Shown here piece by piece: positions 63,263 to 64,000 of a stretch of 64,000 nucleotides of DNA. Numbering within the stretch: position 1 is the stretch's first letter; each line of letters opens with the position of its first letter. Source of the DNA: Methylotenera_A sp046598525 (lineage in GTDB: Bacteria > Pseudomonadota > Gammaproteobacteria > Burkholderiales > Methylophilaceae); NCBI GenBank assembly GCA_046598525.1, contig JBKJIJ010000012.1:1-64000 (forward strand), given 5' to 3'. The translations under genes and the position numbers were made by a program. The notes beneath the pieces were generated by a model that worked only from the letters and a program-made list of their open reading frames with translations, was not told the origin of the DNA and did not search any database.

Positions 63263-64000
63263 ATGACCAATCTATTTAAACCTATGCGTATCTCATTTTA
63301 TTTTTCATGCCTAATTGCGCTGCTATTGGCACCTGCTATCAGCCTTGCGCAAGTGGCGCCACCGCCATCTTTAGCCGTTAAAGCCTATTTATTGCAAGAT
63401 TTTAATAGCGGCACGGCCATTGCGCAGTACAAAAAAGATGAGCGCACCGAACCGGCTTCTTTAACCAAAATCATGACCGCTTACGTGGTATTTGATGCGA
63501 TTCAGCAAGGTCATTTAAAATTAGACCAAACACTTACCGTGTCTGAAAAAGCGTGGAAAGTGGAAGGCTCAAAAATGTTTATTGAGCCAAATAAACCAGT
63601 TACTGTAGATGAATTATTGCATGGCATGATTATTCAATCGGGCAACGATGCATCAATCACACTAGCAGAAGGCGTTGCTGGCGCTGAAGAACAATTTGCC
63701 GATATGATGAATAAGCAAGCGGCAAAATTGGGCATGAAAAATACGCATTATATGAATGCAACTGGCTTGCCAGATAGCAATCACTACACAACTGCCAGCG
63801 ATTTAGCCTTGTTAGCCACCGCTTTAATTCGCGATTTTCCATTGGAATATCGCCGTTTGTATTCAGTCAAAGAATACACCTATAACAATATTAAACAGCC
63901 AAACCGTAACCGTTTATTGTGGCTAGATGCCAACGTAGACGGCATGAAAACAGGCCATACGGAATCAGCTGGTTATTGCTTAATTTCATCATCTAAACGT
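63263..64000 (+). CDS. dacA: D-alanyl-D-alanine carboxypeptidase (PBP5/6 family), cut by the window end
   Basis: It trims terminal D-Ala from peptidoglycan stem peptides. The signal peptide (about 1-30) ends AISLAQ. The three penicillin-binding motifs are visible: SLTK (EPASLTKIMTAYVVF), SGN (IIQSGNDASITLAEGVAG) and KTG (VDGMKTGHTESAGYCL). The 246 codons present are open to base 64000; the C-terminal beta domain and amphipathic anchor are outside. The start lies one base after the rlpA stop. Confidence 0.95.
   Translation, partial: MTNLFKPMRISFYFSCLIALLLAPAISLAQVAPPPSLAVKAYLLQDFNSGTAIAQYKKDERTEPASLTKIMTAYVVFDAIQQGHLKLDQTLTVSEKAWKVEGSKMFIEPNKPVTVDELLHGMIIQSGNDASITLAEGVAGAEEQFADMMNKQAAKLGMKNTHYMNATGLPDSNHYTTASDLALLATALIRDFPLEYRRLYSVKEYTYNNIKQPNRNRLLWLDANVDGMKTGHTESAGYCLISSSKR

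Noticed and set aside
1..64000. CRISPR array, tRNA, rRNA, intact insertion sequence or prophage
   Set aside because: None was seen; the repeated sequences are palindromes without spacer units or transposase genes.

Overview
The window looks like chromosomal core sequence from a fairly AT-rich betaproteobacterium. Supporting signs are the pilMNOPQ-aroK-aroB order, rpe-gph-trpE beside trpG-trpD-trpC, glnA followed by ntrB-ntrC, metX-metW, gatCAB divergent from mreBCD-mrdAB-rlpA-dacA, and an MFS gene paired with ssb divergent from uvrA. A methylotroph of the Methylophilaceae (Methylotenera-like) is my best guess from composition and gene order. Nothing here is a methylotrophy marker, so that is inference. 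I saw no rRNA, tRNA, CRISPR array or intact insertion sequence.

Layout. 1-4975: tail of an unknown gene, ssb and an MFS gene (minus), uvrA (plus). 4979-7607: an AT-richer two-gene island for surface polysaccharide. 7712-9733: rhodanese, aroE, mtgA (minus). 9830-14835: nitrogen control, with a sigma-54/NtrC-type promoter, glnA, a DUF4124 gene, ntrB and ntrC. 14770-15287: a tandem duplication of the ntrC 3' end packed with palindromes. 15316-18112: a small membrane protein, prfA, hemA. 18359-27334: rpe, gph, a Trp-rich leader peptide, trpE, a MASE1-PAS-GGDEF-EAL protein, trpG, trpD, a DUF3465 lipoprotein, trpC. 27454-30509: hemB, a gene broken by one in-frame stop, palindromic repeats around a GIY-YIG gene, and a conserved hypothetical. 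30522-42793: mrcA divergent from pilMNOPQ-aroK-aroB-dgt, then a major porin. 42857-44408: a decayed DUF4258/DUF2283 toxin-antitoxin-like pair and a prmC carrying an in-frame palindrome. 44456-48513: metX, metW, an AmpG-like permease, a DUF1223 protein. 48584-50620: a bufferin-type RiPP operon (Cys-rich precursor, DUF692/MNIO enzyme, DUF2063 partner). 50786-52938: xth, pyrE, a DUF4124 gene. 52970-56225: gatB, gatA, gatC. 56430-64000: the cell-elongation cluster mreB to dacA, the last gene cut by the window edge.

Themes. glnA and ntrBC form a nitrogen-response block. The trp genes are interrupted by unrelated genes and start with a candidate leaderless attenuator. Dispersed palindromes with shared ends (CCGTCATTC ... 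GAATGACGG) lie between genes, inside prmC and on both sides of the GIY-YIG gene. The most novel-looking system is the bufferin-type operon: its precursor has a lipobox and a regular 13-residue Cys repeat, and no DoxX-like membrane gene lies beside it.
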